Shown here piece by piece: positions 7,336 through 16,622 of a stretch of DNA of 64,000 nt (the first letter of the stretch is position 1; every line of letters starts with the position of its first letter). Where the stretch lies: the NCBI GenBank assembly GCA_947088865.1, contig CAMUHY010000003.1:124001-188000 (forward strand), in the 5' to 3' direction. Made by a program: the position numbers and the translations under genes. The notes beneath the pieces are model-generated. The model was not told the DNA's origin and did no database searches. It saw only the letters and a program-made list of their open reading frames with translations. This DNA is from an uncultured Eubacterium sp. Its GTDB lineage: Bacteria; Bacillota; Clostridia; Lachnospirales; Lachnospiraceae.

Positions 7336-8076
7336 TTATGCTTCTACCACATCTTCAACTTCTTCAAATGCCACATCAACAGGAGCGTTTTCTTCTCCCT
7401 GATTTGCTTCAATAACGGCATCTGCCATCTTTGCAACAATAAGCTTTACTGCTCTTATCGCATCATCATTACCTGGTATTACATAATCCAATTCATCTGG
7501 GTCACAGTTTGTATCTGCAATACCAATCAATGTAATGCCAAGTGCATGTGCTTCCTGTACACAAATTCTTTCCTTTTTAGGGTCTACTATAAAAATAGCA
7601 TCTGGAAGTCTCTTCATTTCTTTGATGCCGCCGAGATTCTTTGTCAATTTCTCGAGTTCTTTATTTAATCCAATTACTTCTTTCTTAGGAAGTACATCAA
7701 ATGTACCATCTTCCTTCATTGCTTCAATTTCTTTAAGACGTGTGATTCTGCTTTGAATAGTCTTAAAGTTTGTAAGCATACCGCCCAACCATCTCTCATT
7801 GACATAGTACATGCCACAACGTTGTGCTTCGTTTGCAATAGCATCCTGAGCCTGCTTCTTTGTTCCAACAAAAAGAATAGTACCGCCATCAGCAACGATA
7901 TCAGAAACTGCATTGTAAGCTTCATCTACTTTGCCAACAGACTTTTGCAAATCAATAATATGAATACCATTTCTTTCTGTATAGATGTACTCTGCCATCT
8001 TAGGGTTCCATCTTCTTGTCTGATGTCCAAAATGAACACCTGCTTCAAGTAATTGTTTCATTGAAATTACACTCAT
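7336..8076 (-). CDS. rpsB: 30S ribosomal protein S2
   Basis: 246 aa. It starts [20 protein letters not shown], the classic S2 N-terminus, and contains [30 protein letters not shown] and [13 protein letters not shown]2 bridges the head and body of the 30S subunit. The C-terminal tail is acidic. GGAGG lies 8 nt upstream of the ATG. It has its own promoter (8182-8210) and a structured leader, so it is transcribed separately from the flagellar genes upstream. Confidence 0.98.
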   Translation of the reverse strand: MSVISMKQLLEAGVHFGHQTRRWNPKMAEYIYTERNGIHIIDLQKSVGKVDEAYNAVSDIVADGGTILFVGTKKQAQDAIANEAQRCGMYYVNERWLGGMLTNFKTIQSRITRLKEIEAMKEDGTFDVLPKKEVIGLNKELEKLTKNLGGIKEMKRLPDAIFIVDPKKERICVQEAHALGITLIGIADTNCDPDELDYVIPGNDDAIRAVKLIVAKMADAVIEANQGEENAPVDVAFEEVEDVVEA

Positions 8077-8101
8077 TTTAATACCTCCGGTTATAATCTT
8101 T

Positions 8102-8162
8102 TGCAGGTTTCAACTTTTATAGCAACCAAATCTTTTGGCACCCGCTACAAAATCTACCTGCA
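8102..8162 (-). promoter_or_regulatory. structured 5' leader of rpsB
   Basis: On the minus strand TGCAGGT closes against ACCTGCA, TAGC pairs with GCTA inside, and CCAAA-AGA-TTTGG forms the tip. The nested helix ends about 25 nt before the rpsB start. S2 is known to repress its own operon in some bacteria; a regulatory role here is inference. Confidence 0.5.
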
Positions 8163-8181
8163 TGTTTTTTACACGAAAATG

Positions 8182-8210
8182 ATTATAACAATACTTGCAC
8201 TATAAATCAA
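8182..8210 (-). promoter_or_regulatory. sigma-A promoter of rpsB-tsf
   Basis: TTGATT and TATAAT on the minus strand are spaced by exactly 17 nt. The predicted start near 8175 gives a leader of about 100 nt. Confidence 0.75.
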
Positions 8211-8276
8211 GCATTTTTTACGTAAAGTTAAGTATTACTTTGCGTTTCCTTCCACTATTTTTATATCTGCATATTA

Positions 8277-8723
8277 TTATGACCTTGTAATAATTTTAGC
8301 TAAATTTTCAAATGTATCACCTTTTGTAAATGTATAAGAACCTTCTCGAATAATTGTATCATAGCCATGTTCTTTCAGATAATCTGAAAATTCCTGTTTA
8401 TCTGTTATAACTCCTGCATCATACAATAAATCCGACACATCTGTTCCATAATAAACACCTTGAATATCAATTGTTATTTCTGTATTATCATCATCATTAT
8501 TTTCATTTTGCTGCGTTGTTGGCTCCTCAGGCTGTTTGGTGGTTTCTTCTTGGTCTTTAGTCTTGTCCTCTTTTGTATATGCAATAACGGAACCACTCGT
8601 TGTTTGAGGCTGTGTTTGTTCCTCATTTTCTTTAGGATTACTAATATGATGTGAAATTGTCAATATTAATGTTGTAATAACCAAGCCTATTCCTAGTCCT
8701 CTTAAATAATACTTAATATTCAT
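8277..8723 (-). CDS. membrane-anchored protein with a shortened YceG/MltG-like domain
   Basis: 148 aa. One N-terminal membrane segment (~9-26), a low-complexity Gln/Glu/Thr/Asn linker (~30-80), then ITIDIQGVYYGTDVSDLLYDAGVITDKQEFSDYL and SYTFTKGDTFENLAKII in two short blocks of the LysM-like region that opens YceG/MltG lytic transglycosylases. The catalytic domain that should follow is absent, so it cannot cleave glycan by that mechanism. It ends the flagellar/chemotaxis locus, 13 nt downstream of the DUF6115 gene, before the rpsB promoter. A wall-binding role near the flagellar base is a guess. Confidence 0.6.
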   Translation of the reverse strand: MNIKYYLRGLGIGLVITTLILTISHHISNPKENEEQTQPQTTSGSVIAYTKEDKTKDQEETTKQPEEPTTQQNENNDDDNTEITIDIQGVYYGTDVSDLLYDAGVITDKQEFSDYLKEHGYDTIIREGSYTFTKGDTFENLAKIITRS

Positions 8724-8736
8724 AATAAAACCCTTC

Positions 8737-9561
8737 CTACCTGAGACCTTTATAAAGGTCTACAACCAGTTTGACCTCTCCAACACCAAGCCCTAATGTT
8801 TTTGCAATATCTTTATTAGACATTCCAGTCTCATATAAAGATAAGATTTTATCATTTTTATTCTCATTTTTATCATATGAAGTATCTTGTGCTTCTTCAT
8901 CTTTTGAAATTGAATCTATATCATTAACATTGTTATCCTCATTATCTTGTGATACTCTTGTTTTTTCAGATTCCATAACATTGGCTAACATCTCGTCCAT
9001 CAATGCTTCCGTATTTGCACTATAAAAACCAGATGATGAAGCCTTTTGATTTTTTTGTTCTGTTATTGAACTATCTAAATCACCTTCATTTGGTTTTGAA
9101 TCCACCATATTATTTTTATTAAACCAATTTTTATCTAATGAATTTTCCATTCGTATAACTTGGTCTTTTGCAATATTGACGTCTTTAACTGTATTTTTTA
9201 CCTCTTTTGCCTTCTCATTAAGCATATCATAAAGAAAAACAGCCTCATTGTGATTTTTATTAATCTCCTTTATAACTGTTTCTGCATATTCATTTAATTC
9301 AAGTGTTTTTACATTGGATATCTTATCTAATTGCGCTTCGGTTTGTTCACAAATAGATTCAATATGTTCATCTATAATTTCATCAACCTGTGCTTTAACA
9401 AGGACATCGATTTGTGCTTTTATTCGTTCCCTATCCTGTTCACTCAATTCATGCGACAAGGTTACTCTCTCATTTTGTTCTTCCTTTTTATTCCCAACCA
9501 TAAAACTGGCTGCAAAAAACACAATTCCTGCAACCAGAAGGCAAATTTCTATACCTGTCAT
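8737..9561 (-). CDS. DUF6115-type protein with N-terminal anchor and C-terminal helix-turn-helix
   Basis: 274 aa. An N-terminal membrane segment (~4-22, ICLLVAGIVFFAASFMV) precedes a long charged coiled-coil region (~30-130), a Ser/Asn/Asp-rich linker, and a C-terminal motif ILSLYETGMSNKDIAKTLGL followed by GEVKLVVDLYKGL. That C-terminal motif resembles the helix-turn-helix of DUF6115 proteins, which occur at the end of flagellar operons in clostridia. The motif probably mediates protein contacts or DNA binding; its role is unknown. Confidence 0.55.
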   Translation of the reverse strand: MTGIEICLLVAGIVFFAASFMVGNKKEEQNERVTLSHELSEQDRERIKAQIDVLVKAQVDEIIDEHIESICEQTEAQLDKISNVKTLELNEYAETVIKEINKNHNEAVFLYDMLNEKAKEVKNTVKDVNIAKDQVIRMENSLDKNWFNKNNMVDSKPNEGDLDSSITEQKNQKASSSGFYSANTEALMDEMLANVMESEKTRVSQDNEDNNVNDIDSISKDEEAQDTSYDKNENKNDKILSLYETGMSNKDIAKTLGLGVGEVKLVVDLYKGLR

Positions 9562-9637
9562 TTTTAATCTCCATCCTTGTATTGTAGCTTCCTACAAAAT
9601 AAGTATAAAAGCAGATATTTACAATCTGCTTTACTTG

Positions 9638-9946
9638 CTACACTTTCATATCAAAATTCATATTCTTTTTCTTTACAACCACTGAACCATCATCATTGCC
9701 AGCTTTATTTTTCTTTTTCTTTCCATAATATTCATTGTTGCTCTTTTCTTTTGCATCATATTTTTGGTCTTTATAATCAACATTATCTTTTGTATTAACC
9801 TGTTCGGACTTTACTTCAATCTCTTTTTGATTTTGATTAAATATATTTGTCTGTTCTACTAATGGCTTTGAATTTTCACTCTGCTTAATATGCGAAACCT
9901 CATTCATCTGAGGAACCATAAGCATATCTATTGGTCTTACACTCAT
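9638..9946 (-). CDS. hypothetical protein in the flagellar locus
   Basis: 102 aa, starting MSVRPIDMLMVPQMNEVSHI, then Gln/Asn/Lys-rich and very polar, with GKKKKNKAG near residue 75 and hydrophobic residues only at the ends. It is probably disordered. The AAGGTTG purine run before the ATG supports translation. It lies between fapA and the DUF6115 gene and is probably in the same transcript. Family not recognised. Confidence 0.5.
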   Translation of the reverse strand: MSVRPIDMLMVPQMNEVSHIKQSENSKPLVEQTNIFNQNQKEIEVKSEQVNTKDNVDYKDQKYDAKEKSNNEYYGKKKKNKAGNDDGSVVVKKKNMNFDMKV

Positions 9947-10026
9947 TACAACACAACCTTTCTAGTGAACTTTACTATCGCTTTGCTTCTAATTTATAAA
10001 GTTTAAAAACACACAACATTATTTTG

Positions 10027-11637
10027 TTATAAAAGATAACTTTTTATCTCCCCTTTTTCTTTGACAAACTGACAATGTCCAATTCTGTCCTTAACAAAAT
10101 ATATTTGTTCACCAAATACTAATCTACATCCAAGATAGGCATTACCTGATACTTTTATTCTTGCATTGCCATCTTCCCGAAGTTGTGCTTTTAATTGCTC
10201 CAACTCATTTCTTTGCTCTGTCAATTCCTTTTCTATCATAATCACTTTACGCATTGTGCTTTGTTGCAATTCTTTCTTGTCAGGAGGTAATTCTCCCTCA
10301 CTCATATGTCTTTTGCGCAATACATCAAGCACTTGATTAAATTTCGCCTTTGACTCTGTCAATTCCTGTAAGTTGGTTTTTATATCATCAATACGCTTTT
10401 TGGTTGAAGGGTCAACACCAACACCAAGCACGGTCGTTGTTCCCATTTCATTGCCTAACGTCTTTGCTTGAATTAAGACAATCGAACGCACTTCACCACC
10501 GACAATAAGTCCTTTCTTTCCAGTAGCAATAATTGGTCCTTTGACATTGACTTTACTATGTAAAATAGAACCAGCTTCCAGCTTGCCGCCAATCTCAACA
10601 TGCTTTGCGCTCTCAATAAATTTAGAGACAACATCGCCGCCTGCTTTGATAATGGCTCTTGTCATACCTTGAACGCCCCTGTTAAATGTAATATTACCGC
10701 CTGCCTCAATCGTAGCTCCCTCAACAATGCCATTAATTGAAATATCGCCTGATGCTTTCACCGTAAATCCAGCTAAAACATTTCCTTTAATATAAACGTC
10801 ACCATTATAATTAATATCACCCGTAGACATATCTACATCAACAAGCTCTAACACATTGGACATAAATATTTTGTCGCCTTCCAAAATAACATGCCCATCC
10901 GTCTCTGCAAGCAAACGAAGCCCATCTCCAGATATTCGCATATTCTTTCCGGTTCTAAGCTTTGCATGTTTTACCTTTTTTGGCAGTACAACTCTGCCAA
11001 ATAAATCAGCGCCCGGCTCTCCCCTATCTTCAGGATGCAATACGGCAAGTACATCGCCCTTTCTTACATGGTTGACGTTTTCTAGCGTATGAAAATCAAC
11101 CGTACCATCTTCATTGACTTTTGGTACAGGCTTTAACTGCGTATTAAACTTATATTCAACAAAACCGTCTCTGCCTTGTCGAACTGTTGTCCCTTCCGCA
11201 ATAATCATTGGCTCAAAATAGTTTTTATTTTTTACAAATTGTTCAACCACATCCATCTTTATACCATTTTTTACGCCAATATGCTCTAAATCACTGACAA
11301 TCTCCTGCACAGAAAGTTCCTGTGCCCCCATAAATGGAGGATAAAATTCCGCCTCAACAAGCATACAATCATTACTCATTGTATAATCGCCAAATTCTTG
11401 ACTAGCAAAATGCTTATCATCGCAAATTTTAACTGTTGTCGGCTTTGTAGCTCCTTTTTTGAAGGCCTCATTCATCTCCACTGCATCATAATTCAAAATC
11501 TTTTTTTTGTTAAGGTAATAAACTGCTTTTTCAACATCCACAGCTTGCTCCTTATCTTTTGGAGGATAGACTGTCAAATATAAACCGTCCGGCCTTGCTT
11601 CAAATTGAAAATACCCTTTCTTACAATTATTAACCAT
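10027..11637 (-). CDS. fapA: FapA family protein (DUF342)
   Basis: 536 aa. The middle carries the beta-helix repeats typical of FapA/DUF342: GDINYNGDVYIKGNVLAGF, then DISINGIVEGATIEAGGNI, then VEIGGKLEAGS (about residues 275-360). A C-terminal coiled coil follows (~405-495). In Bacillus and Vibrio relatives FapA is linked to cell-surface or flagellar-pole functions; the biochemical role is not settled. It lies 41 nt downstream of sigD, as in many motile clostridia. Confidence 0.8.
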   Translation of the reverse strand: MVNNCKKGYFQFEARPDGLYLTVYPPKDKEQAVDVEKAVYYLNKKKILNYDAVEMNEAFKKGATKPTTVKICDDKHFASQEFGDYTMSNDCMLVEAEFYPPFMGAQELSVQEIVSDLEHIGVKNGIKMDVVEQFVKNKNYFEPMIIAEGTTVRQGRDGFVEYKFNTQLKPVPKVNEDGTVDFHTLENVNHVRKGDVLAVLHPEDRGEPGADLFGRVVLPKKVKHAKLRTGKNMRISGDGLRLLAETDGHVILEGDKIFMSNVLELVDVDMSTGDINYNGDVYIKGNVLAGFTVKASGDISINGIVEGATIEAGGNITFNRGVQGMTRAIIKAGGDVVSKFIESAKHVEIGGKLEAGSILHSKVNVKGPIIATGKKGLIVGGEVRSIVLIQAKTLGNEMGTTTVLGVGVDPSTKKRIDDIKTNLQELTESKAKFNQVLDVLRKRHMSEGELPPDKKELQQSTMRKVIMIEKELTEQRNELEQLKAQLREDGNARIKVSGNAYLGCRLVFGEQIYFVKDRIGHCQFVKEKGEIKSYLL

Positions 11638-11678
11638 AATTTAATCCCCCATTCTTGCATCTTTTTATCAAAGCAAAT

Positions 11679-12446
11679 CTATGCTAGTATTCCCATATAA
11701 TCTCCTAATTTTTTCCTCATCTTATTAAGAGCTTTTGTATGCAGCTGTGAAATTCTTGACTCGGAAACCTCCATAACAATGCTAATTTCTTTTAATGTCA
11801 TCTCCTCATAATAATAAAGAACAATTACTTCACGTTCTTTTTCTGTCAACAAATCAATGGCTTCTACTAATATTTTTTTTAATTCTTGCTTTTCAACGGC
11901 TTCTTCTGGACATTCAAACCGTGCATTTCCAACGGCTTCCATCTTACTGTTTTCTGTTCCTTCTTTGGTGTACTCATCCAAAGAAATCAGATTTGTCATT
12001 TTTGTCTGTCCCTGCCAATTATTAAACTCTTCTAACGATATACCTAATTCTGCTGCTAACTCCTCATCCGTCGCCGCACGTCCTGTCTCGGACTCAATCT
12101 TTGACATAGCAGTGGTAATCTTTCTTTGTTTTTGACGCAATGACCTTGGAATCCAATCCATTTTACGAATCTGGTCTAAAATAGCGCCTCGAATCCTTAA
12201 ACTTGCATAGGTTTCAAACTTAACATTTTTGCCATAATCAAATTTATCTATCGCATCAATTAACCCAAACACACCATATCCTACAAGGTCATCATATTCA
12301 ACATTATAACCCAAGTACATACTCATTCTTCCAGCAACTAGTTTGACCAACTGTGCATACTCTAAGATAAGCTGATCACGCAAATCAGCATTATGTGTTT
12401 TTGAATAATTCTGCCATAGCTTATCTTTACTTGCTTCATCCATCAT
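11679..12446 (-). CDS. sigD: flagellar/motility sigma factor (sigma-28 family, SigD/FliA)
   Basis: 255 aa. Region 2 is seen as NVEYDDLVGYGVFGLIDAID with KFETYASLRIRGAILDQIRK and MDWIPRSLRQKQRKI; region 4 is LTEKEREVIVLYYYEEMTLK then EISIVMEVSESRISQLHTKA. The R-G-A-I-x-D-x-x-R motif and the W-x-P-R-x-L linker mark the sigma-28 group. It directs RNA polymerase to late flagellar and chemotaxis promoters. The ATG at 12446 is chosen because GAGGG lies 5 nt upstream; the longer GTG start overlaps that site. As in B. subtilis it sits at the distal end of the fla/che operon. Confidence 0.95.
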   Translation of the reverse strand: MMDEASKDKLWQNYSKTHNADLRDQLILEYAQLVKLVAGRMSMYLGYNVEYDDLVGYGVFGLIDAIDKFDYGKNVKFETYASLRIRGAILDQIRKMDWIPRSLRQKQRKITTAMSKIESETGRAATDEELAAELGISLEEFNNWQGQTKMTNLISLDEYTKEGTENSKMEAVGNARFECPEEAVEKQELKKILVEAIDLLTEKEREVIVLYYYEEMTLKEISIVMEVSESRISQLHTKALNKMRKKLGDYMGILA

Positions 12447-12469
12447 AGTTGCCCTCACTGTCTATTTTT

Positions 12470-12763
12470 TTATTGCACGCCATCTTCCATTATGTTGCCT
12501 ACTTGAGTTTCACCTTCTTTTGTGTCACTTGTTTCTATATCAGGATTATCACTTTCTTCTTTATTTTCTTCCTTATCTTGAAACACCATATTTAATACTA
12601 TACGCATGATTAAGCCAAATATGCAAAACCCAATCATTACTAATACCAGTACCCACATAAATTTTATCAACGAATATTGATTGATAATCATAAAAACACT
12701 GGTTATAAACCCTGCCAAAAGAGTAACAATTGCAGGAACATTCCGAAATTTCTTTAACTTCAT
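12470..12763 (-). CDS. small membrane protein between cheD and sigD
   Basis: 97 aa. Two hydrophobic segments (~10-27 and ~33-57, the latter FMWVLVLVMIGFCIFGLIMR) and an acidic cytoplasmic-type tail (KEENKEESDNPDIETSDTKE). B. subtilis has swrB (ylxL), a membrane activator of flagellar assembly, next to sigD; this gene is in a comparable position but I see no sequence similarity that would justify that name. Probably co-transcribed with cheD and sigD. Confidence 0.55.
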   Translation of the reverse strand: MKLKKFRNVPAIVTLLAGFITSVFMIINQYSLIKFMWVLVLVMIGFCIFGLIMRIVLNMVFQDKEENKEESDNPDIETSDTKEGETQVGNIMEDGVQ

Positions 12764-12795
12764 TATTGAAATCCTCGTAAAAATAAATCCTTCTT

Positions 12796-13296
12796 TTAAA
12801 TTGTTTTAATCGGTTTTCCTACCGCTTTTATAACGTAATCTCCAGTTTCTGAATAAAACTCAACTGTTCTTCCGTAATTCAAGCCACAATCCTCAGCTAA
12901 AAGTCTTATATGATGTTCTTGTAATTTCTTTTTAGCAGCTATGGCATTCCTCTCTCCAACCTTTAAAGAATCGTTATTAACATTAATTGCAAACATCTGA
13001 GCTCCACCAGCAATTTTTGCTACAAGCCTTGACTTATTACATCCTAACGCTACCATTTGCCTTATTAACTCGTCAATTCCTGTATCAGCAAATTTGGCAA
13101 TATTAGAATTGTTTTTAATTAGTGTACTGTCTGGAAGCATACAATGAAGCAGACCACTCACTTTAGTAACTGGATCATATAAAGCAACACCTACACAGGA
13201 ACCTAAACCAAGGGTCGTCAAAGCATCTGGACATTTACACACCTTTAAATCGGCCATTCCAACTTTTATCATATTACCCATTTTCAATTGTCCCAT
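12796..13296 (-). CDS. cheD: chemoreceptor glutamine deamidase CheD
   Basis: 166 aa. It contains TLGLGSCVGVALYDP (~28-42) with the catalytic Cys, and GLLHCMLPDS (~48-57) with the catalytic His, the two hallmarks of CheD. It deamidates receptor glutamines and, with CheC, adjusts adaptation. An inner ATG (13281, with GGGA upstream) may be the true start. It lies 28 nt downstream of cheC. Confidence 0.93.
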   Translation of the reverse strand: MGQLKMGNMIKVGMADLKVCKCPDALTTLGLGSCVGVALYDPVTKVSGLLHCMLPDSTLIKNNSNIAKFADTGIDELIRQMVALGCNKSRLVAKIAGGAQMFAINVNNDSLKVGERNAIAAKKKLQEHHIRLLAEDCGLNYGRTVEFYSETGDYVIKAVGKPIKTI

Positions 13297-13324
13297 CTAT
13301 ACATTATTTTTTCAAGCTTCAAAA

Positions 13325-13954
13325 CTACATGCCAAGTGATGACAAAATTTTGTCATACGAATCTAACTCTGGAATAAGCAAAAAATAACCTGTCACAAAA
13401 TCCAACTCGCCAAACTGTGATTGAATCATTAAAAGCTTATCACCATACTTTCCAAATTCAGTCGCTGGAACACTCAACAAAGCTCCAACCATATCAACTG
13501 TCAGACTTGGTACACTACTTACTGCTTTTAAACCCGTAAGCCCAGAAAGTGCAGATAAATAGGAACCTGCAACAATATTTCCAATTTCATTTAACGCAGA
13601 CATATCCATTTCTGCTAACGTTGTTAAGTCTGCATCTTCATTTGTATGTATATCTCTCATCATAAGTGAGTTGACAAGATGATGTGCTGATTTTGTGTCA
13701 AATATAAACATCATCATTCCATTTATATCACCCTCAAGGCCGAGAAGAATACCGACAACGGTATCTTCCTCTGACCCGACAACAGAGCCAATTTCGCTAA
13801 AAGGTAATAATGCCACATTTGGCACTGACATATCCACTTTAATATTTAACATTGTGGACAATGCTGTTGTTGCATTACCAGCACCAATATTTCCAATTTC
13901 TTTTAAGACATCAAACTGCATGTCATTAAGTTCTTCAAGATCTATTTTTGCCAT
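13325..13954 (-). CDS. cheC: CheY-P phosphatase CheC
   Basis: 209 aa. Two copies of the E-x3-N phosphatase motif are visible: KEIGNIGAGNATTALS (~14-29) and LNEIGNIVAGSYLSALS (~117-133). CheC hydrolyses CheY phosphate and is stimulated by CheD. The start at 13954 has GGGG 6 nt upstream; the longer frame's ATG lies within that site. It precedes cheD as in Bacillus and Thermotoga. Confidence 0.94.
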   Translation of the reverse strand: MAKIDLEELNDMQFDVLKEIGNIGAGNATTALSTMLNIKVDMSVPNVALLPFSEIGSVVGSEEDTVVGILLGLEGDINGMMMFIFDTKSAHHLVNSLMMRDIHTNEDADLTTLAEMDMSALNEIGNIVAGSYLSALSGLTGLKAVSSVPSLTVDMVGALLSVPATEFGKYGDKLLMIQSQFGELDFVTGYFLLIPELDSYDKILSSLGM

Positions 13955-14015
13955 ATTTATCCCCATTCTGCCAAAACTGGCATATCAACATCTATCTAAT
14001 TTATTTTATTAAAAT

Positions 14016-14486
14016 TTAGCCTTCCTCAATAAGTGACACAATATCAAGCAATGAAATCAATTCATCTTTGCTCTTGCCTATGCCGCTTATATATCCAGAA
14101 GCTGCCTCGTCAAGCGTCGTCTTATTTGCTTTTTCAACGTCTTTATTCTCCAAAGTGACAACCTCTTTAACTTGGTCTACAATAACACCTATGGTTGCTG
14201 TATCAACCTTTAAAATAATAATTCTAGTTTTATCTGTATAGTCATCATCTTCCAATCCTAACTTTAATCGAATACTCATTACAGGTACAATTTCTCCTCG
14301 AAGATTAATGACACCTTTATAATAATGCTGTGATTTAGGAACTCTTGTAATTCTTTGATTCCTTACAATATTATCAATATATTGTATATTAATGCCATAT
14401 TGTTCATTGCCGATTTTTACAACAATATACTGCACTGCAATAGCATTATTTTCTTCATTCTTATCTAATGCTTTTACTTCTTCCAT
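14016..14486 (-). CDS. cheW: chemotaxis adaptor CheW
   Basis: 156 aa. A single CheW domain: QYIVVKIGNEQYGINIQYID (~19-38), RITRVPKSQHYYKGVINLRG (~49-68), then IGVIVDQVKEVVTL (~103-116). It couples CheA to membrane receptors. It lies between cheA and cheC and ends with a short acidic tail. Confidence 0.95.
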   Translation of the reverse strand: MEEVKALDKNEENNAIAVQYIVVKIGNEQYGINIQYIDNIVRNQRITRVPKSQHYYKGVINLRGEIVPVMSIRLKLGLEDDDYTDKTRIIILKVDTATIGVIVDQVKEVVTLENKDVEKANKTTLDEAASGYISGIGKSKDELISLLDIVSLIEEG

Positions 14487-14530
14487 TAATAGTCACCAAA
14501 ACCTTTCTGAAATACAACTCTTTTAAGCTG

Positions 14531-16621
14531 TTAAACAAGTGTATTTGCATCAATTATCAATGCGACTGAACCATCACCAAGAATTGTAGCCCCACTAATC
14601 ATTTTATTAATATTGATATACTTACCTAAAGACTTAATAACAATTTCCATCTGACCAATCAGACTATCGACCACAAGACCTGCCAGCTTATCTCCTTTGC
14701 TTACAATAACAACGGTTATATTTTCTTGCTCTAATGGCTCACCAGGCACATCTAAAAGGTCTCTTAATCTTATTAATGGAATAACACTTCCTCTTAAATG
14801 AATAACCTCTTTCGCATGAACATATTTAATTTCATTGACATTAATATCTTCTATCGTTTGAATAGAACCTAATGAAATCGCAAACTTTTCATCGCCTACT
14901 TTCACCATCAATGCCTGAATAATAGCAAGAGTGAGAGGCAATCGAATAATAAATGTGCTTCCCTCTCCATATGTAGTCTTAACCTCAATATCGCCTCCAA
15001 GTGTTTCAATCTTTGATTTTACTACATCAAGACCTACACCTCTTCCAGATACATCGGTAATCTTTTCAGCCGTAGAAAAACTTGGCTTAAACAACAAATC
15101 TACGATATCCTTATCGGACATGGATGCTGCCTGTTCTTCTGTAATCGTTCCTTTTTCAATAGCCTTGTTGCGCACTCTCTCAACATCAATACCATTTCCA
15201 TCATCACGAACTTCAATAGCAACATTATTGCCATCTTGATAAGCATCAAGAAAGATAGAACCCACCTCATGTTTTCCTCGTTCTTTTCTCACCTCAGCAC
15301 TCTCTAAACCATGGTCAGCAGAATTTCTAAGCAAGTGCATAAGTGGGTCTCCAATTTCATCAATAACGGTTCTGTCAAGCTCTGTATCCTCACCAGACAT
15401 GTAAAGTTCCATCTTTTTATTAAGCTTTTTGCTTAAATCTCGAATCATTCGAGGAAATTTACTTACAACGCTCTCAATTGGCATCATACGAACTTTCATA
15501 ACCGATTCATGCAGATTGGTTGTCACCCTCTCAAGATACTCAATCTGTTCATTAAATGTCTGATTAACTGGTGCATCGCCATTTTCTGAAGAACTTGCAG
15601 AAACCAATCCGTTCTTTGCAATAATAAGCTCGCTGACAAGATTCATCAGAACATCTAATTTTTCAATATCCACACGAACGGTATGTCCCACTGGTTTTGT
15701 TTTGCCCTGAGCGACTGCCTGCTTTGAAGATGGTGCTGGTGCTGGCTTTTTATCAGACACAGCCACTTCTTTGTTGTCCTTATCAACTTTCTTTTCGTCT
15801 TTAACCTCTTCGTGATGTTCTGCGTGTGCCTCTTCCTCAAATGGCGTTTTAATCTCTTCGCCAACAGCATCTTTTATCTCAGAAACCGACTTAATAATCT
15901 TTGTAATCTCGCTAAAACTTTCAGAGGAAATCACTACAAGACTAAAATCAAAATCAAACTTTTCATCTTCAATATCTTGAACAGATGGTTCTGATTTAAT
16001 AACATCACAATGTCCTTCAAGATTTTTAAATACCAAAAATGCTCTTGCAGCCTTTAAAATACAATTTTCTTCAACGGTTACACGAATCTTATATGTATGC
16101 AGATTCTTTTTGAGAGCTTCATTAACCGCATTTTTTTCAAAATCTGCTAAAACAATACCATTATAATCAATATCTAGGGTTGCTGATTCCGAATCTGACG
16201 AAGATTCTGCCTGACCCGATGATTGCTGCGCTTTTCCTTCCGACGCTATAAACGCATTGAGCGCCTTAATAATAGGTTCATTGTCATCGGTTCCTTCATC
16301 TTGGTTTTGCTGTATATTAGAAACATATGTTTCTAGTGCATCCAAACATTGAAATAAGACATCCACAAGCTCTGAATTAACACTCATATTGCCATTTCTC
16401 ACTTCAGAGAAAACATTTTCCATATCGTGCGTTAAATTCTGCATTCTCTTGTAGCCCATTGTTCCAGCCATACCCTTTAAAGAATGGGCTGCACGGAAAA
16501 TCTCATTAATCGTATCACTGTTATCTGGCTCTTTTTCAAGTACCATCAACTGGTCACTAAGATTTTGCAAATGCTCATTCGACTCATCTATAAAAATCTC
16601 TAAATACTGGCTTACGTCCAT
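14531..16621 (-). CDS. cheA: chemotaxis histidine kinase CheA
   Basis: 696 aa. Domains in order: HPt with FRAAHSLKGMAGTMGYK (phospho-His ~46), a CheY-binding P2 region (~170-250), an acidic linker, the P3 dimerisation domain (~310-390, with VRMMPIESVVSKFPRMIRDL), the HATPase with LMHLLRNSADHGLE (N box), VRDDGNGID (G1) and GRGVGLDVVKSKI (G2), and a C-terminal CheW-like domain. It phosphorylates CheY and CheB in response to receptors. It is followed by cheW and preceded one base away by cheB. Confidence 0.97.
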   Translation of the reverse strand: MDVSQYLEIFIDESNEHLQNLSDQLMVLEKEPDNSDTINEIFRAAHSLKGMAGTMGYKRMQNLTHDMENVFSEVRNGNMSVNSELVDVLFQCLDALETYVSNIQQNQDEGTDDNEPIIKALNAFIASEGKAQQSSGQAESSSDSESATLDIDYNGIVLADFEKNAVNEALKKNLHTYKIRVTVEENCILKAARAFLVFKNLEGHCDVIKSEPSVQDIEDEKFDFDFSLVVISSESFSEITKIIKSVSEIKDAVGEEIKTPFEEEAHAEHHEEVKDEKKVDKDNKEVAVSDKKPAPAPSSKQAVAQGKTKPVGHTVRVDIEKLDVLMNLVSELIIAKNGLVSASSSENGDAPVNQTFNEQIEYLERVTTNLHESVMKVRMMPIESVVSKFPRMIRDLSKKLNKKMELYMSGEDTELDRTVIDEIGDPLMHLLRNSADHGLESAEVRKERGKHEVGSIFLDAYQDGNNVAIEVRDDGNGIDVERVRNKAIEKGTITEEQAASMSDKDIVDLLFKPSFSTAEKITDVSGRGVGLDVVKSKIETLGGDIEVKTTYGEGSTFIIRLPLTLAIIQALMVKVGDEKFAISLGSIQTIEDINVNEIKYVHAKEVIHLRGSVIPLIRLRDLLDVPGEPLEQENITVVIVSKGDKLAGLVVDSLIGQMEIVIKSLGKYININKMISGATILGDGSVALIIDANTLV

Positions 16622-16622
16622 A

